DNA from: Candidatus Methanodesulfokora sp.
GTDB lineage: Archaea; Korarchaeota; Korarchaeia; Korarchaeales; Korarchaeaceae
Direction: 5' to 3'
Length of the DNA: 13,713 nt
Assembly: GCA_023269865.1 (NCBI GenBank)
Contig: JAGDWR010000002.1
Coordinates: forward strand, 7,321 to 21,033
Shown here: in pieces, positions 12,715-13,713 of the stretch
Layout: every line of letters begins with the position of its first letter
How positions within the stretch are numbered: the stretch's first letter is position 1
Translations under genes and position numbers: made by a program
The notes under the pieces: generated by a model
Seen by the model: only the letters and a program-made list of their open reading frames with translations
Databases searched by the model: none
What the model was told of the DNA's origin: nothing

Positions 12715-13713
12715 TGTCTCTCATCTTCACCCCCCTTGGCATAAGGGGAATATTCGGAGAATCTTTTACGGCAATGGATGCTCTGAGAATAGGAAATGCA
12801 TTTGGATCAATTTTAGGAGAGGGCTCTGAAGTAGTTGTGGGAATGGACACAAGGCAGAGCAGTCCTGTTATATTAAAGGCAGTTATTGCAGGACTGAACA
12901 GCGCTGGAGTTGATGTGATAAATCTGGGAGTTGTGCCAACTCCCACAATAGAGTGGGCTGTTGATTACCTGGATGCTGATGGAGGCGTTGTTGTCTCAGC
13001 ATCCCACAATCCACCTGAGTGGAATGCATTGAAGCTGCTGGGAAAGAGAGGGATAATAATAAGACCTGAAGAAACGGAAGAGGTTAGAAAACTCTATGAA
13101 AAAGGCTCATTTTATAACTCCTCTTGGAGCTCAGTAGGAAAGGAGGAGCATGCTGATGTCATACCGGAGTACATAGCAACGATAGAGAGACTTGTGGATA
13201 TAGAGTCCATAAGAGAGGCAAAAATCCGCGTGGTGCTGGATCCAAATGGAGGAGCTGGTATATTTGTCACTCCCTACATGATGAGAGATCTTGGCACTGA
13301 GCTCACTACAATAAATTCAGTTCCCGGAGTTTTTTCCAGGGAATTGGAACCAAGACCAGAGAGTCTTGTGACTCTTTCAAATGTGACAAGGTCTTTGGGC
13401 GCCTCAATAGGCTTTGCTCATGATACTGATGCAGATAGGCTGACCATAGTCACTGAGCAGGGAGAGGTCATGCCTGAGGATGTATCCCTAGCACTAGTGG
13501 TTGATGCAATACTGAGGGAGCTCAAAGGAGGAACTGTTGTTGTGAACATAGCTTCATCCAAGATGTTTGATGACATAGCCTCTAGGTATGGTGCTAGAAT
13601 AATAAAAGTGCCCGTTGGAGAGGTCTATGTAGCTCATAAGATGGTTGAAGTAAAGGCCGATGTCGGAGGAGAGGGGAGCTGTGGAGGTGTGATATATCCG
13701 AAGTTTCATTATG
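12714..13713 (+). CDS. Phosphoglucomutase/phosphomannomutase/phosphoglucosamine mutase family, 3' partial
   Basis: This is an alpha-D-phosphohexomutase that moves phosphate between C6 and C1 of a hexose phosphate (glucose, mannose or glucosamine) and so feeds nucleotide-sugar synthesis. The 333 residues in the window are about three quarters of a normal protein of about 450. It starts with FTPLGIRGIFGE, the substrate-phosphate loop. It then has the phosphoserine loop SASHNPPEWNALKL (S97), the Mg2+ loop DTDADRL (D237, D239, D241) and the sugar-specificity loop GGEGSCGG (318-325). The last is usually GEQSGG, GEGNGG or similar, so the extra cysteine is a minor oddity. The loops do not decide between glucose, mannose and glucosamine. 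The ATG shares one base with the GAPDH stop. The 3' end and phosphate-binding domain 4 lie outside the window. Confidence 0.93.
   Translation, partial: MSLIFTPLGIRGIFGESFTAMDALRIGNAFGSILGEGSEVVVGMDTRQSSPVILKAVIAGLNSAGVDVINLGVVPTPTIEWAVDYLDADGGVVVSASHNPPEWNALKLLGKRGIIIRPEETEEVRKLYEKGSFYNSSWSSVGKEEHADVIPEYIATIERLVDIESIREAKIRVVLDPNGGAGIFVTPYMMRDLGTELTTINSVPGVFSRELEPRPESLVTLSNVTRSLGASIGFAHDTDADRLTIVTEQGEVMPEDVSLALVVDAILRELKGGTVVVNIASSKMFDDIASRYGARIIKVPVGEVYVAHKMVEVKADVGGEGSCGGVIYPKFHY

Overview
The window is archaeal and most likely from a thermophilic member of the Thermoproteota or a related deep lineage such as Korarchaeota. It carries a Nop5-fibrillarin pair, Gar1, SRP19, ribosomal protein S8e, a group II chaperonin (thermosome) and an archaeal-type (class II) GAPDH. 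Promoters have TATA boxes, arginine is mostly AGG/AGA, isoleucine is often ATA, and TTG and GTG starts are common. Nothing in the window fixes the species.

Layout. Positions 2-2679 (+) hold RNA-modification genes: a 5'-truncated Nop5, fibrillarin and the tRNA methyltransferase Trm1. Positions 2663-3626 (-) hold S8e-SRP19-Gar1 in transcription order; Gar1 converges on Trm1 with a 17-bp overlap. Positions 3708-7759 (-) are a compact four-gene cluster of cell-envelope proteins: two membrane-anchored extracytoplasmic proteins that look like paralogues, then two polytopic membrane proteins that also look like paralogues and resemble Wzy-type oligosaccharide repeat-unit polymerases. This P-P-W-W module follows the thermosome gene (7772-9430, -) directly, with only 12 nt between them. 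From 9529 (+) come an MTAP-family nucleoside phosphorylase whose base-recognition residue suggests 6-oxopurine specificity, then phosphoglycerate kinase, GAPDH and a phosphohexomutase that runs off the right edge.

How the genes fit together. The left third modifies or builds stable RNA: C/D and H/ACA guide RNPs, m2,2G26 in tRNA, SRP and the 30S subunit. PGK, GAPDH and the mutase overlap end to start and form a glycolysis/gluconeogenesis and sugar-phosphate operon. The mutase could supply hexose-1-phosphates for nucleotide sugars used in surface glycans, which would be a loose link to the Wzy-like genes; that is inference.

The least described part is 3708-7759. Alignment by eye of the two P proteins implies that the first one begins at a CTG codon at 7759, six bases after a perfect GGAGGT. 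A T-rich stretch inside its membrane-segment codons resembles an archaeal terminator for the thermosome. A second item of interest is an orphan hairpin at 10345-10390 that looks like the right end (omega-RNA 3' region) of an IS200/IS605-type element with no tnpB nearby. No stretch over 300 bases lacks a gene. I saw no tRNA, rRNA or CRISPR array.
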